Positions 8,679 through 17,776 of a stretch of 64,000 nt of DNA are shown here, in pieces. Source of the DNA: CAYRFQ01 sp964423615 (GTDB taxonomy: Bacteria; Planctomycetota; Planctomycetia; Gemmatales; Gemmataceae); NCBI GenBank assembly GCA_964423615.1, contig CAYRFQ010000024.1:1-64000 (forward strand). Direction: 5' to 3'. The notes under the pieces are model-generated. The model was not told where the DNA came from. It saw only the letters and a program-made list of their open reading frames with translations, and searched no databases. The translations under genes and the position numbers were made by a program. Every line of letters starts with the position of its first letter. Position 1 is the stretch's first letter.

Positions 8679-9410
8679 TTAACGATGACTCGCGTAATAC
8701 AAAACCTCGTGTCCAATCAACAACGCGAAAGCTGGCTCGGCCAAGTCATAGAGTGGTCCCGTCCACGGCAGGAGATAGATTTTTTCGTCTTGATGCAGTC
8801 GTCGCAGTCCGTCGTGAAACTGACCAATGCTCAGATCTGGTTGAAGGGGTTTGACTTCTCGGTAAAGCACCGGAAGGGGACAATCTCCTGCCGTACCATG
8901 AGGATTCCACTGAGCGAGCGTTTCGAGAACCGTTTCTTGCCACGGCCTCGCTGCGTGGCCATTGGTGAGAACGCCAGCGGAGCCATTCAACCCCGACGTC
9001 GACGGTCCCGTCTCGATCGCTTTCAAGACGCGTTCGGCCACGTTACGGAGCGACTCGATGCTGTTGCGGGTATGCTGGGCCACCGACAAAAGTTCGTGGA
9101 CCTGGGCTTCACGGGCCTCGAGCACACGGACGAAGTCTTCGAGGACGTGCTTCGGGTTCGCTTCCGCAAGTAAGTACGCCAAGCCCTTCTCGGTAATCGC
9201 GCAGAGCTGATGCACCCCACGCCCCTTGGCTTCCTGACTGACGACCTGAAGGTAGCCCTCATCGAGACACCTTTGGGCCGCTTGTTTGCCGACGGCATTC
9301 GTCGGAAACAGTCCTTCGGCGTTCTTGTTGGCGTGAAGCAGTACGCCGTCTGGATCAAGGACCGCCCGACTCAGGCCGTCAATGATGAACTGGGTCGATT
9401 TGTCGGCCAA
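8679..9410 (-). CDS. Double winged-helix-like protein, partner of the P-loop ATPase
   Basis: A protein of 243 residues in three parts. The N-terminal half (about 15-85) looks like a MarR-type winged helix: KQAAQRCLDEGYLQVV, then a wing ending in LCAITEKGLAYLLAEANP. A helical, probably coiled-coil connector (about 88-140) follows. The C-terminal half (about 165-240) is a second winged-helix-like region (LPVLYREVK...SIGQFHDGLRRLHQDEKIYLLPWTG). The start is a TTG preceded by AGGAGGG at 4-5 nt. It is the first gene of the operon with the ATPase, suggesting a DNA-binding or recruitment role; this is an inference. Confidence 0.6.
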   Translation of the reverse strand: MADKSTQFIIDGLSRAVLDPDGVLLHANKNAEGLFPTNAVGKQAAQRCLDEGYLQVVSQEAKGRGVHQLCAITEKGLAYLLAEANPKHVLEDFVRVLEAREAQVHELLSVAQHTRNSIESLRNVAERVLKAIETGPSTSGLNGSAGVLTNGHAARPWQETVLETLAQWNPHGTAGDCPLPVLYREVKPLQPDLSIGQFHDGLRRLHQDEKIYLLPWTGPLYDLAEPAFALLIGHEVLYYASHR

Positions 9411-9734
9411 GGAACCCTCCTGGCAAGACCGAAAGCCAGAAATTCTAAACCGGCGTGTCGGTCCTTCATCGCCGAAACGCCGTCGCTAACCGAAAGGGAC
9501 TCATTTGAGTTAGGTCATGGATACGTTACTCATTTCGCAATTCCCAGCCGCACTCAAACGAAAAATCCACAGTTTACGTGTGGTTCCGTATTATGCGGAC
9601 GGGGCGAAATCGTGCAAGGCCAGGAAATTCCAATTTCGAAGTGGTAGAATGGTTCTAGAAACGAAACCAACACGGATGTCTGATTCTGGACCCACGCTTA
9701 CATCGAACGAAGCGGATTCTACCAAACACCTTGG
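9411..9734. other. Divergent intergenic region
   Basis: This 324-bp spacer separates two divergent genes. It must hold promoters for both, but no convincing -35/-10 pair, operator or RNA was recognised. Confidence 0.35.
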
Positions 9735-10592
9735 TTGGAGGCGTTGCGCATGCGACACCGGTCAGCAATAGTCCTATCGTTTTTCGCGGTTACTTGGTTA
9801 AGCCTCGCCCCGTCGCTCTTGTTGGCAGGTGGACAGCCAGAGGCACCCAAGAAGCCGAAATCCCTGAGTCTCGAAGCCAAGATCTACTACACGTTGGGCG
9901 TGATTGCGAACCGTGGCACGGACATTTTCAATCCCCCAAACTCGGATCCGCTCAGTTGTGCGTATCTTTTCGAAGGTGGGCTTCTCGGGATCCTTCCTCA
10001 ACTCGACAACTATCCCGAATTGCAGAAAGACATCGTCGATGGTCTCGACTCGGCTGCGCTCGAGAAGGACGCGGCGAGCCGTGCCCTCGAACTACGTAAG
10101 GTTATCGACGGAGTCCGCGAAGACCTCAAACCGTATCTTGCCAAGAAGACACCGATGGTCCCGACCAAAGGCAACGGGCAGCCAAAACATACCGAGCCAA
10201 ACAAGGGCGAATCGAAACAGACGACCGAGCCCAAGAAGAGCACCAATCAGTATCCCAAATTGATTCAGAACAAACCCGCCCCGCCAGTTAAAGTCGGTCC
10301 CGTGAAAGGACGGGTTGCCTTCCAGGGCCAGCTGCTCCAGGGAGTATTGGTCGTTCTATGGACAAAGGACTTCAAGAAATTAGCCCAGGTGACAGACGTC
10401 GAAGGAAGATTCGAATTTCCGGGGCCGATTCCGGTGCGGGAATATCTGGTGACTGTGAGTCTCCCCATTCCCGAATACCAGGCTCCTCCGGATTTCCCCC
10501 GAATTCCTCAACGATACTCCAATCCATTGCTCACAGAATTGAAAGTCCAAACCCAAGAGAAAGGCGTTGAACTGACACTAGACCTGCGGTGA
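9735..10592 (+). CDS. Exported protein with C-terminal carboxypeptidase-regulatory-like domain
   Basis: A protein of 285 residues with a signal peptide (AIVLSFFAVTWLSLAPSLLLAGG). A helical domain (about 40-130) is followed by a Lys/Pro/Thr-rich linker (about 135-185) and a short beta-sandwich: VKGRVAFQGQLLQGVLVVLW...TDVEGRFEFPGPIPVREYLVTV. This pattern matches CarboxypepD-regulatory-like domains, which serve as binding or spacing modules in surface proteins. The start is uncertain: a TTG at 9735 or an ATG five codons later (9750), the latter giving a tighter signal peptide. Function unknown; it stands alone. Confidence 0.6.
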   Translation: MEALRMRHRSAIVLSFFAVTWLSLAPSLLLAGGQPEAPKKPKSLSLEAKIYYTLGVIANRGTDIFNPPNSDPLSCAYLFEGGLLGILPQLDNYPELQKDIVDGLDSAALEKDAASRALELRKVIDGVREDLKPYLAKKTPMVPTKGNGQPKHTEPNKGESKQTTEPKKSTNQYPKLIQNKPAPPVKVGPVKGRVAFQGQLLQGVLVVLWTKDFKKLAQVTDVEGRFEFPGPIPVREYLVTVSLPIPEYQAPPDFPRIPQRYSNPLLTELKVQTQEKGVELTLDLR

Positions 10593-10938
10593 CAGTCAGC
10601 GAGATCCGGGGACAACGGTGGCTGAAGATGTTTTGAGAACAAATCCTCAAAGAACGATAGAAACCAGGGAGCGAGTTTTGCTGGGTGCTCCTCTGTATTT
10701 TGGAATTTGGATTTGCCCGCAAATCGTAGGTAAACGCGGCTCGCGTGGACTTGCCTGCAGTCCAGGAAACGTACCTGCGAGCCGCGTTTACCTACGACGA
10801 ACAGCTAATTCCTAAATCCAGAGGCACACCCAAGAAATACGGCCCTTTTTCCTTCCCGCTCGATCACCCAATTAGAATCTCTGCCCAGTTTCGTTTCCCA
10901 AATCCGCTAGCGACGTCCATACTTTTGCTACCCCATGA
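10593..10938. other. Convergent intergenic region with a large hairpin
   Basis: This 346-bp gap lies between the plus-strand exported-protein gene and the 3' end of hslU. Apart from the long palindrome at 10725-10796, no gene or RNA was seen. Confidence 0.5.
10725..10796. terminator. 20-bp-stem palindrome, likely bidirectional terminator or REP element
   Basis: CGTAGGTAAACGCGGCTCGC (10725-10744) is perfectly inverted at 10777-10796. Inside the 32-nt loop a second small stem (TGGACT/AGTCCA) can form, giving a two-tier cruciform. It lies between convergent genes. No U-tract follows, so it may be a dispersed palindromic repeat used as a terminator. Confidence 0.55.
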
Positions 10939-12276
10939 TCACAAAATAAATTTGCTCAAATCTTCCTTCTCCATGATGGCGTCTAGCTTGGACCTGACAT
11001 AGGCTCCATCGACCTTGATGTGTTTGTCGTCCGTGTCCGGAGCCTCGAAACTAATTTCTTCGACAACTCGTTCGATGATCGTGTGAAGGCGTCTGGCCCC
11101 GATGTTCTGGGTCGTCCGATTGATTTCGAAGCCGATGTCGGCCAGTGTTTCGATTCCGTCGTCGGTAAATTCCAGAGAGATGCCTTCGGTTTCCAACAAG
11201 CCCGTGTATTGCTTCGTGAGGGAGTGTTTGGGCTCTTTCAGGATGCGGAGGAAATCATCCTTCGAGAGATCCGTAAGCTCCACACGAATCGGAAAACGTC
11301 CTTGCAGTTCGGGCATCAAGTCCGATGGCTTGGAGACGTGAAACGCCCCTGCCGCGATGAACAAGATGTAATCCGTTTTGATCGTTCCATAACGGGTGTT
11401 CACGGTCGTTCCTTCGACGAGCGGTAACAGGTCTCGTTGCACTCCCTGGCGTGAGATGTCCGGACCGTGCGAAGACGAAGGCCCGCACACCTTGTCCAAC
11501 TCGTCGAGGAAAACGATCCCGTGATTCTCGACCAACTCGAGCGCTTGCTCGGCGAGGGCCTGTTTGTCGATCAGATTCTCCGTCTCCATTTCCAGCAACA
11601 CCGTTCGTGCCTCCTTCACGGGGAGTTGGCGTTGCTGATTTTGCTTCGGCATGATCCGTTCGAACATGTTCTGGAAATCGACGTCCATCTGCTCCATGCC
11701 GATGCTCGAGAAGATTTGCACCGGGACCATCTTTTGTTCCATGTTCAGCTCAACCATGCGCTCTTCGAGTTCGCCCGCCTCGAGGCGTTTTTTCATTTTC
11801 TCACGCGAGCGTTGGTAGCGTTCTTGGTCTTCTTCGTTGTCGTCGAAGTCCCATGTGTTCGGAGGCGGCAACAACAAATCGAGCAAACGGTCGGTCACTC
11901 GTTCTTTCGCTTGCGACTCGACCGCAACTCGTTGTTCTTGACGAACCATCGAGATGGCAATCTCACTCAGGTCGCGGACCATGCTCTCGACGTCGCGTCC
12001 GTGGTAACCGACTTCGGTGTATTTGGTAGCCTCGACCTTGACGAACGGAGCGCCAACGAGTTGAGCCAAGCGTCGGGCGATTTCGGTCTTCCCGACACCG
12101 GTCGGGCCAATCATGATAATGTTTTTGGGCGTAACATCGTTGCGTAGTTCTTCGGGTAGTTGCTGTCGTCGCCATCGATTTCGGATCGCAACGGCCACGG
12201 CGCGTTTGGCGGCATCTTGCCCGACGATGTATTTGTCCAACTCGGCGACAATCTGTTTGGGTGTCATGTTCGCCAC
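10939..12276 (-). CDS. hslU: ATP-dependent protease ATPase subunit HslU
   Basis: This is the AAA+ unfoldase of the cytoplasmic HslVU protease; it unfolds substrates and feeds them to the HslV chamber. Of 445 residues, the N-terminus has MTPKQIVAELDKYIVGQDAAKRAV. Walker A is GPTGVGKTEIARRLA (about 54-68) and Walker B is IVFLDELDKVC (about 255-265). The GYHGRDVESMVRDL pore-region motif and the C-terminal EDLSKFIL tail, which docks into HslV, are both present. The I-domain (about 110-240) is charged and coiled, as usual. The GTG start follows a GAGGAG site within the hslV 3' end. Only 3 nt separate it from hslV. Confidence 0.95.
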   Translation of the reverse strand: MANMTPKQIVAELDKYIVGQDAAKRAVAVAIRNRWRRQQLPEELRNDVTPKNIIMIGPTGVGKTEIARRLAQLVGAPFVKVEATKYTEVGYHGRDVESMVRDLSEIAISMVRQEQRVAVESQAKERVTDRLLDLLLPPPNTWDFDDNEEDQERYQRSREKMKKRLEAGELEERMVELNMEQKMVPVQIFSSIGMEQMDVDFQNMFERIMPKQNQQRQLPVKEARTVLLEMETENLIDKQALAEQALELVENHGIVFLDELDKVCGPSSSHGPDISRQGVQRDLLPLVEGTTVNTRYGTIKTDYILFIAAGAFHVSKPSDLMPELQGRFPIRVELTDLSKDDFLRILKEPKHSLTKQYTGLLETEGISLEFTDDGIETLADIGFEINRTTQNIGARRLHTIIERVVEEISFEAPDTDDKHIKVDGAYVRSKLDAIMEKEDLSKFIL

Positions 12277-12279
12277 GTG

Positions 12280-12828
12280 TTAATTCTCCTCTTCCAGTTC
12301 TTGGACTTCGATTTGCTGGTTGCTGTAAATGCAAATTTCTCCAGCGATCTCGAGGGCGTTGCGGACGATTTGGGCGGCGTTCAATTCGTTGCTATACTTG
12401 GCCATGGCTCTCGCCGCGGCCAAGGCATACGAACCACCAGAACCGATTGCGACGATTCCGTCGGTCGGCTGAATGACGTCGCCGGTTCCACTGAGAACGA
12501 GTAAGCTGTTGCGGTCGGCGGCGATGATCATGGCTTCCAGTCGCCGGAGGATTCGGTCCGTTCGCCAGTCCTTGGCCAACTCCGTCGAAGCCCTTGGAAC
12601 GCTCCCCTGGTAGTCCTTGAGTTTGGCTTCAAATCGTTCGAGCAACGCAAACGCGTCGGCAGCAGCTCCGGCAAAACCAACCATCACTTGATCATTATAG
12701 AGGCGGCGGATTTTATGGGCATCACCTTTCATGATCGTTGAACCCAGTGTCACCTGACCATCGCCACCAAGAGCAACTCGGCCATTGTGCCGAACCGCCA
12801 AAATCGTCGTGGACCGAAACTTTGCCAC
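12280..12828 (-). CDS. hslV: ATP-dependent protease proteolytic subunit HslV
   Basis: This is the threonine protease chamber of HslVU. Of 182 residues, MAKFRSTTILAVRHNGRVALG shows the N-terminal region; the catalytic Thr would be the first Thr of STTI after propeptide removal. GGDGQVTLG and the VGFAGAAADAFALLERFE segment match the family, as does GSGGSYALAAARA. The start is a GTG with GGAGG 7 nt upstream. It is the first gene of hslVU. The propeptide of about six residues is slightly longer than in many homologues. Confidence 0.95.
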   Translation of the reverse strand: MAKFRSTTILAVRHNGRVALGGDGQVTLGSTIMKGDAHKIRRLYNDQVMVGFAGAAADAFALLERFEAKLKDYQGSVPRASTELAKDWRTDRILRRLEAMIIAADRNSLLVLSGTGDVIQPTDGIVAIGSGGSYALAAARAMAKYSNELNAAQIVRNALEIAGEICIYSNQQIEVQELEEEN

Positions 12829-13081
12829 CTTCCGACCTCCAGGAATGCACTATCGAAAAAAATTCCCGCACGAGAATCGACCGTGGGGGCGGACCAGATT
12901 GGTCCTTTCGTATTTATAGGACAACAGATTGCCTCGGTCTTGCTCTGGGGAAAACTTGTCCAGGCTTTGATTCATGATACAATCGTCAACCATTGATAAA
13001 CAGCGACGATTCGTTGTGTTTCGTCCGTAAGCTTCATTGGTTTGGGAGTTCGTCTCCTCGCCCCTTCACCACCCAACTTGT

Positions 13082-13996
13082 ATGACATCAACCATCCGCA
13101 TCGGCACCCGGGGAAGCAAGTTGGCGCTTTGGCAGGCCAACTATGTCCAGGAGCTACTTAAAAAAGCCGCTCCAGAATACACGATCGAACTCATCGAAGT
13201 GGAAACGTCGGGAGATGTCATCCAGGACGTTCCTTTAGTCCAGATCGGCGGCCAAGGTGCCTTCACAAAAGAAATCCAAAAGGCATTGCAAGATAACAGG
13301 ATCGATGTCGCCGTGCACAGTCTCAAGGACTTACCCACTTTTCACGTCGAGAATCTGGTCCTTGCCGCCGTACCACCACGCGGCCCAATCGGCGACGCCT
13401 TCGTCTCGACCAAGCACTCCCGTTTCTCGGACTTGCCAAAGAGTGCCGTCGTCGCCACAAGCAGTCTTCGCCGACGAGCCCAAATCGCCCTGCGACGCCC
13501 TGACCTCCAATTGGTAGACATACGTGGGAACGTCGATACACGCCTGCGGAAGCTCGTGGAGCAAGATCTCGACGGCATCATCTTGGCCGAAGCGGGTTTA
13601 CGACGCCTCGGACTCGATCCTCAGATCACCGAAGTCCTTGACCCTTCCTGGATGTATCCGGCGGTGGGTCAGGGAGCCTTGGGGTTGGAAGCGCGAGCCG
13701 ATGACGAGCCGATCCTATCGATCCTCGACAAGCTCAACGACGCCGGAACGCTACAGTGTGTTCTTGCCGAGAGAGCCATGCTACGAGGGCTTGGTGGCGG
13801 GTGCGAAGTTCCCATCGGGGCCAGGACGTCCGTTCACGATGCGGAATTGACGTTGAGCGGAATCGTCGTGAACCCGGAAGGAACCATCAAGGTCGAAGGC
13901 ACTAGCACCGGACCGAGAGAGCAACCCGAGGAACTCGGACAACACCTCGCCAACCAACTTCTCGACCAGGGGGCAAAGGAGCTACTCGATACATGA
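13082..13996 (+). CDS. hemC: Hydroxymethylbilane synthase (porphobilinogen deaminase)
   Basis: The enzyme joins four porphobilinogen units into hydroxymethylbilane in tetrapyrrole synthesis. Of 304 residues, GTRGSKLALWQANYV starts the fold, and GGQGAFTKEIQKAL, HSLKDLPT and SLRRRAQI are conserved substrate/cofactor loops. The dipyrromethane-carrying Cys lies in LGGGCEVPIGAR. The ATG at 13082 fits the family N-terminus; a longer in-frame extension to 13037 has no homologous features. The gene is single and convergent with the sulfatase. Haem supply would fit the cytochromes near 62 kb, though they are not linked. Confidence 0.95.
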   Translation: MTSTIRIGTRGSKLALWQANYVQELLKKAAPEYTIELIEVETSGDVIQDVPLVQIGGQGAFTKEIQKALQDNRIDVAVHSLKDLPTFHVENLVLAAVPPRGPIGDAFVSTKHSRFSDLPKSAVVATSSLRRRAQIALRRPDLQLVDIRGNVDTRLRKLVEQDLDGIILAEAGLRRLGLDPQITEVLDPSWMYPAVGQGALGLEARADDEPILSILDKLNDAGTLQCVLAERAMLRGLGGGCEVPIGARTSVHDAELTLSGIVVNPEGTIKVEGTSTGPREQPEELGQHLANQLLDQGAKELLDT

Positions 13997-14105
13997 GATC
14001 GAAACGTAAGCGTTCCTGGCACCTGATTGATGAAGACACAACGAACATCTACCCACCTGGCTCGAACCACGGCAACATAGTATTTCAAATCCAGTCGACC
14101 AGTCC

Positions 14106-15473
14106 TCAGTCGTATTTCTTCCAAGCTCGAATGGCCTGTTGTGCCTGTCGAAATTCGGCCGTCAGTCGTTCCACGATAGCCAGATGTTTGGCGGCGATAT
14201 TCTTGGACTCTCCAATATCCTTCTTCAGATTGAACAGCAGCGGGGGATCGCAACGAATCGAAGGCTCACGCTTGCCCGTTTTCGGATTGCGAGTACGTTC
14301 GCGAGTCAAAAGATGAATCTTGAAGTTGCCGTTCCGGTAGGAGTGAGGTTGGCCTATGTAGAAAAGATGTTTCGTTCTTGAGCCTTTCGCTCCGGACAAC
14401 AGGACTTTCGACATATCGTGAGAGTCGATGGCATGTCCCTTTGGAATCTTTGTTCCTGTGAGTGAGGCCACGGTGGCGTAGACATCCAAATTGACAATGA
14501 AATCGGGCTTCGTGGCGGGTTGGATGATACCGGGCCAGAAGAAAATCCCAGGCACTCGACTGCCGCCTTCCCAGGCCGTGGATTTCTCACCACGTAAAGG
14601 GATTGCAACACCACCAAATTCTCGAAACATCGTCCAGGGACCGTTGTCACTGGTAAAGATAATGAGAGTCCTCTGACTGATTCCCACCTCCCGCAACGTC
14701 TTCACGATTTCACCAACAGACCAATCGAGTTCCATCAGCACATCACCGTAAACACCGTTCTTACTCTTGCCTTTGAAATCCTTCGAAGCAAAGATCGGTA
14801 CGTGGGGCATGTTATGAGCGAGATAGATGAAGAACGGTCCGTCTTTGTGTTTGTTGATCAACCCAATCGTTTCCTTCGTGTACCGTTGTGTGAACTGGGA
14901 CTGCGGACAGATTCCGAGTGTCTTGCGGTTGCGATAGATGGGTGTTTTCCACGCCTTCTCCGGTGCGTTCTTGAAAAAACCATAGTTGGGCCGTGGTCCA
15001 TCCCAGTCGTTGCTGCCTCTGGTTCCATACCAGTAATCGAAGCCTTGATCCAATGGGTGCGTTCCCTTTCCCATGCCAAGATGCCATTTGCCAATCAGTG
15101 CCGTGGCGTAACCGCTTCCTTTGAGCATTTCGGCCAAGGTGATCCGTTTCGCGAGCTTGTTAGCGTTGCGACCCAACAGGCCTGGGCGGTTTGGATGGCA
15201 ACCCGTCATCAAGGCGATACGACTGGGAGCACACCACGCTGCGCCATGAAAATCCGTAAAACGAATGCCTTGAGCTGCCAACTTATCAATATTTGGAGTC
15301 GTGTTGAGTTTACTTCCATAACACCCCAAGTCACCGTAACCCAAGTCGTCGGCCATAATAAGAATGATGTTCGGTTTCTCTGTCTGGGCGAAACCTTCCG
15401 AAGCTCCGAAGCTGAAAAAGATACAGACCGTCAACACCAGACACATTGGGACACTGATTTTGAAGGCAAACAT
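14106..15473 (-). CDS. Exported sulfatase (arylsulfatase A family, type I)
   Basis: This enzyme hydrolyses sulfate esters; planctomycetes carry many for sulfated polysaccharides. Of 455 residues, the signal peptide ends near EGFAQTEKPN. The metal-binding start NIILIMADDLGYGDLGCYG follows. The formylglycine motif is CAPSRIALMTG (Cys about 81, C-x-P-S-R form), converted by a formylglycine-generating enzyme. GKWHLGMG, the HNMPHVP segment and SDNGPW are further conserved metal or sulfate site blocks. The C-terminal part (PPLLFNLKKDIGESKNIA) matches the family. Substrate cannot be told from sequence. Confidence 0.92.
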   Translation of the reverse strand: MFAFKISVPMCLVLTVCIFFSFGASEGFAQTEKPNIILIMADDLGYGDLGCYGSKLNTTPNIDKLAAQGIRFTDFHGAAWCAPSRIALMTGCHPNRPGLLGRNANKLAKRITLAEMLKGSGYATALIGKWHLGMGKGTHPLDQGFDYWYGTRGSNDWDGPRPNYGFFKNAPEKAWKTPIYRNRKTLGICPQSQFTQRYTKETIGLINKHKDGPFFIYLAHNMPHVPIFASKDFKGKSKNGVYGDVLMELDWSVGEIVKTLREVGISQRTLIIFTSDNGPWTMFREFGGVAIPLRGEKSTAWEGGSRVPGIFFWPGIIQPATKPDFIVNLDVYATVASLTGTKIPKGHAIDSHDMSKVLLSGAKGSRTKHLFYIGQPHSYRNGNFKIHLLTRERTRNPKTGKREPSIRCDPPLLFNLKKDIGESKNIAAKHLAIVERLTAEFRQAQQAIRAWKKYD

Positions 15474-15932
15474 ATTCGATCTCGTCTATCAGGGAGTTGA
15501 CATGGAAGGAAGCGGTTGCAATCACTTCGGCTTCATAACCGAAAACGGTTCCAAGGTACGACGTTGTGATCAAATCGCAACAACAAACTGGTCAACGAGT
15601 CCATTTTTACATTTGGCCTCGGAAATATCTATTGGCCTGGAAGGATCGTTTTTTACCGAAAACACAGAACCACTCAATGACTCCAGGTCGAGGCGAGAGC
15701 AAGAAACTTGGCCTCGTCCTTCTCTCTCGCTTCGGTTTGTGCAACGCCGAATTCCGCCCTGGGAATCAATCTCGAGTCAACCCCAAGGGTGTTTCCCGAT
15801 GGCTTTGGGTACACCCGAGGAAAGGAAAAAGTACACGCGACCCGCCTACCTTCTACGCCAAGCTACTCGGTTCGCAGGTGCACGCAGTTCGCGAGTACTT
15901 GTTCGAATGTACCAACACAAGCGGGAATCACT
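15474..15932. other. Intergenic region without recognised features
   Basis: About 460 bp lie between the sulfatase start and the HTTM-type gene stop, both on the minus strand. Short frames on both strands lack family features. It presumably holds the sulfatase promoter. No repeat or RNA was recognised. Confidence 0.4.
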
Positions 15933-17384
15933 CTAATGCTGGCAAGGCATCCTTTGGCCTTTCGGGACAGGTCGGAAGTAGAGCAGTTTGGACAACCAAA
16001 GTGGATGTGGTTGTGTTAACTCGGGATGCGTATGTTGATGATGTTGGCGGCGGAAGACCTCGACGACGCCATTTCGCCGAAATGTAACTGTGCAGTTCTG
16101 CCGCGTACGACTAAGGATTCGGCGAAACTCAAAGTAAGTAATCAACAATCCGTTCTCTTGATATTTTCTCAGTGAACAATGGTCCGTATAAAGAATCTCA
16201 ACAAGGTCGTCTTGGTAGTTCGCCATCCGTAATGCTGGCATAAACAGGTGGTTATTGACTCCACCTTCTGTTCGCAAGTTGCTATACATCGTAAAACACG
16301 TTTCTGTTTTGAAACCGACATATTGCGACAAACCATTCAAGGCCACCACCCATAACAACCTGGGCCATCCTCTTACTTTATATTCACACTTTGCGGGAGA
16401 CCGCCAGTGGAATAGCATGGCTGCAATGTAGGCTCCAGCAATCGTCAACGACCAGAGGATCCAGATGACCCACGAGGCACGATAAAACACAAACGGCCCG
16501 ACGCCACTTCGATAATGACCACTCCAGTCAGCTCCGATCAACGCACCCAACGCCAGAATTGCTACCGCTCGCAACACGGCAATGACTTGAGAAAACTTGG
16601 CAGGATGGAGACGAATATTCACTCGTTGTATCACTTCACTGATGAATCCTGATAACGGACCCATCAAAAACAAACCGTAAAGGGCATAGGCGAATGCCGA
16701 GAAAGTTCGGTGACCGATTAATCCCATTACCACATGAAAACCCATCCCCACGATCACCCCCAAATACTTCGTTCGACGAAACGTCAGCAACACCGGGATA
16801 GCCAGTTCTATCACGACAGTCAACCAGATCGCTGTTATGTGGGCCCATCTATCCGTAGGAACGAACGGAAACCGACTGACGAGGTTGTGATACAAATGGA
16901 CAACACAACTGTAATCCGGATCGAAAAAATCCCAGTTCAGTTTCGCAATCACGGCATAGTAATAAACTACAACTAACATGCTCATCAGGACCGGAGCGAT
17001 TGCGTCGTAGATTCGATTTCGCAACTCTATGGGTGCCGATTTTCTCGTAACTCGATCGAAAACCACGATTGGTCCGATGGCTGCTAACATCGTAAGATTC
17101 AATATCGTTTCGGCGAAGATGTGATTGACCACGAATGGCCATTTGATGATGTTATACACTGCACTGGCGAAGAGCATCGTCGAAAATAACAGCAGTGAGC
17201 GTGGTGAGATCAACACACCCATCGCCAGTATCGTCAACACCCAACCCGAGGGGTTACCGGCGGGAAGCCACTCGGAATAGAATTCTTGGTGGACGAGCGC
17301 TTGACATGCCCACAGAAAGGCAAAGATCGTTAATCGGTCAGGAGGGTTGATTGTTGGACTTGTAGGTTGGTCCGTTTGGCTCAT
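15933..17384 (-). CDS. HTTM-type (vitamin K gamma-carboxylase-like) membrane protein
   Basis: A protein of 483 residues with about nine or ten hydrophobic segments (for example LTIFAFLWACQALVHQEF, SLLLFSTMLFASAVYNII, IAPVLMSMLVVVYYYAVIAKL). The loop AKLNWDFFDPDYSCVVHLY and the helices ITAIWLTVVIELAIPVLL and GMGFHVVMGLIGHRTFSAF are the pattern of HTTM-domain proteins, bacterial relatives of vitamin K-dependent gamma-glutamyl carboxylase. The actual reaction in bacteria is unknown. The start lies 12 bp beyond the original 3' end of the MITE-disrupted gene, suggesting an operon with the ATP-grasp genes. Confidence 0.8.
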   Translation of the reverse strand: MSQTDQPTSPTINPPDRLTIFAFLWACQALVHQEFYSEWLPAGNPSGWVLTILAMGVLISPRSLLLFSTMLFASAVYNIIKWPFVVNHIFAETILNLTMLAAIGPIVVFDRVTRKSAPIELRNRIYDAIAPVLMSMLVVVYYYAVIAKLNWDFFDPDYSCVVHLYHNLVSRFPFVPTDRWAHITAIWLTVVIELAIPVLLTFRRTKYLGVIVGMGFHVVMGLIGHRTFSAFAYALYGLFLMGPLSGFISEVIQRVNIRLHPAKFSQVIAVLRAVAILALGALIGADWSGHYRSGVGPFVFYRASWVIWILWSLTIAGAYIAAMLFHWRSPAKCEYKVRGWPRLLWVVALNGLSQYVGFKTETCFTMYSNLRTEGGVNNHLFMPALRMANYQDDLVEILYTDHCSLRKYQENGLLITYFEFRRILSRTRQNCTVTFRRNGVVEVFRRQHHQHTHPELTQPHPLWLSKLLYFRPVPKGQRMPCQH

Positions 17385-17396
17385 TACATGTATCCA

Positions 17397-17530
17397 TCAA
17401 ATCGGTGTGTTTACATCCCTCGATGCCATGTTGCGTTTTCGGCTCCGCCAAAATCGTATAATAGGACATAGAAATAACAAAAAGGGTGGGAACCAACTCG
17501 GCACTATCCACCAAGTCGATGAGATGAATT
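17397..17530 (-). pseudogene. Detached 3' fragment of the MITE-interrupted membrane-protein gene
   Basis: On the minus strand this encodes ISSTWWIVPSWFPPFLLFL, then CPIIRFWRSRKRN and a stop at 17397. It is a hydrophobic helix followed by a basic anchor. It is in frame with the gene at 17730-18146 if the 246-bp element and one 9-bp target copy are removed. It has no start of its own and is probably untranslated or lost as a protein segment. Confidence 0.75.
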
Positions 17531-17776
17531 GGGTGCAACCGCGGTTATTGCCAGGACTTTTTCGGGGTTTCGTGGTTTTGAAGGAATACTTTGTGCCATT
17601 TATTGTGCAGTGGATGAGCTTTGCGGCAGGATTCACTTTGAAAATCACCACACCTTGGCGCCGATTTTCCGAGAATTGTGGCAAAAAAGCCCTTCCTAAG
17701 CTCTAATTCACTGGATTAAAAGATTGACTTCATACTTGGCAACTAAATACTCCTGGCAATAACCGCGGTTGCACCC
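17531..17776. mobile_element. 246-bp MITE with 26-bp perfect terminal inverted repeats and 9-bp target duplication
   Basis: The ends are exact 26-bp inverted copies beginning GGGTGCAACCGCGGTTATTG (17531-17556 and 17751-17776). AGATGAATT flanks both sides (17522-17530 and 17777-17785), a 9-bp target duplication. There is no transposase gene inside. The perfect ends imply recent movement by a transposase encoded elsewhere. A 9-bp duplication fits families such as IS4/IS10-type elements, but the parent is not in this window. Confidence 0.88.

Noticed and set aside
6054..9410. Naming the ATPase/winged-helix operon as BREX or another known defence system
   Set aside because: No methylase, phosphatase or protease partner is adjacent and the C-terminal domain is unassigned; the evidence is not enough.
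17347..17706. Plus-strand frame of 119 codons crossing the MITE end
   Set aside because: It is created by the element and the reverse side of the detached gene fragment; no start context or homology.
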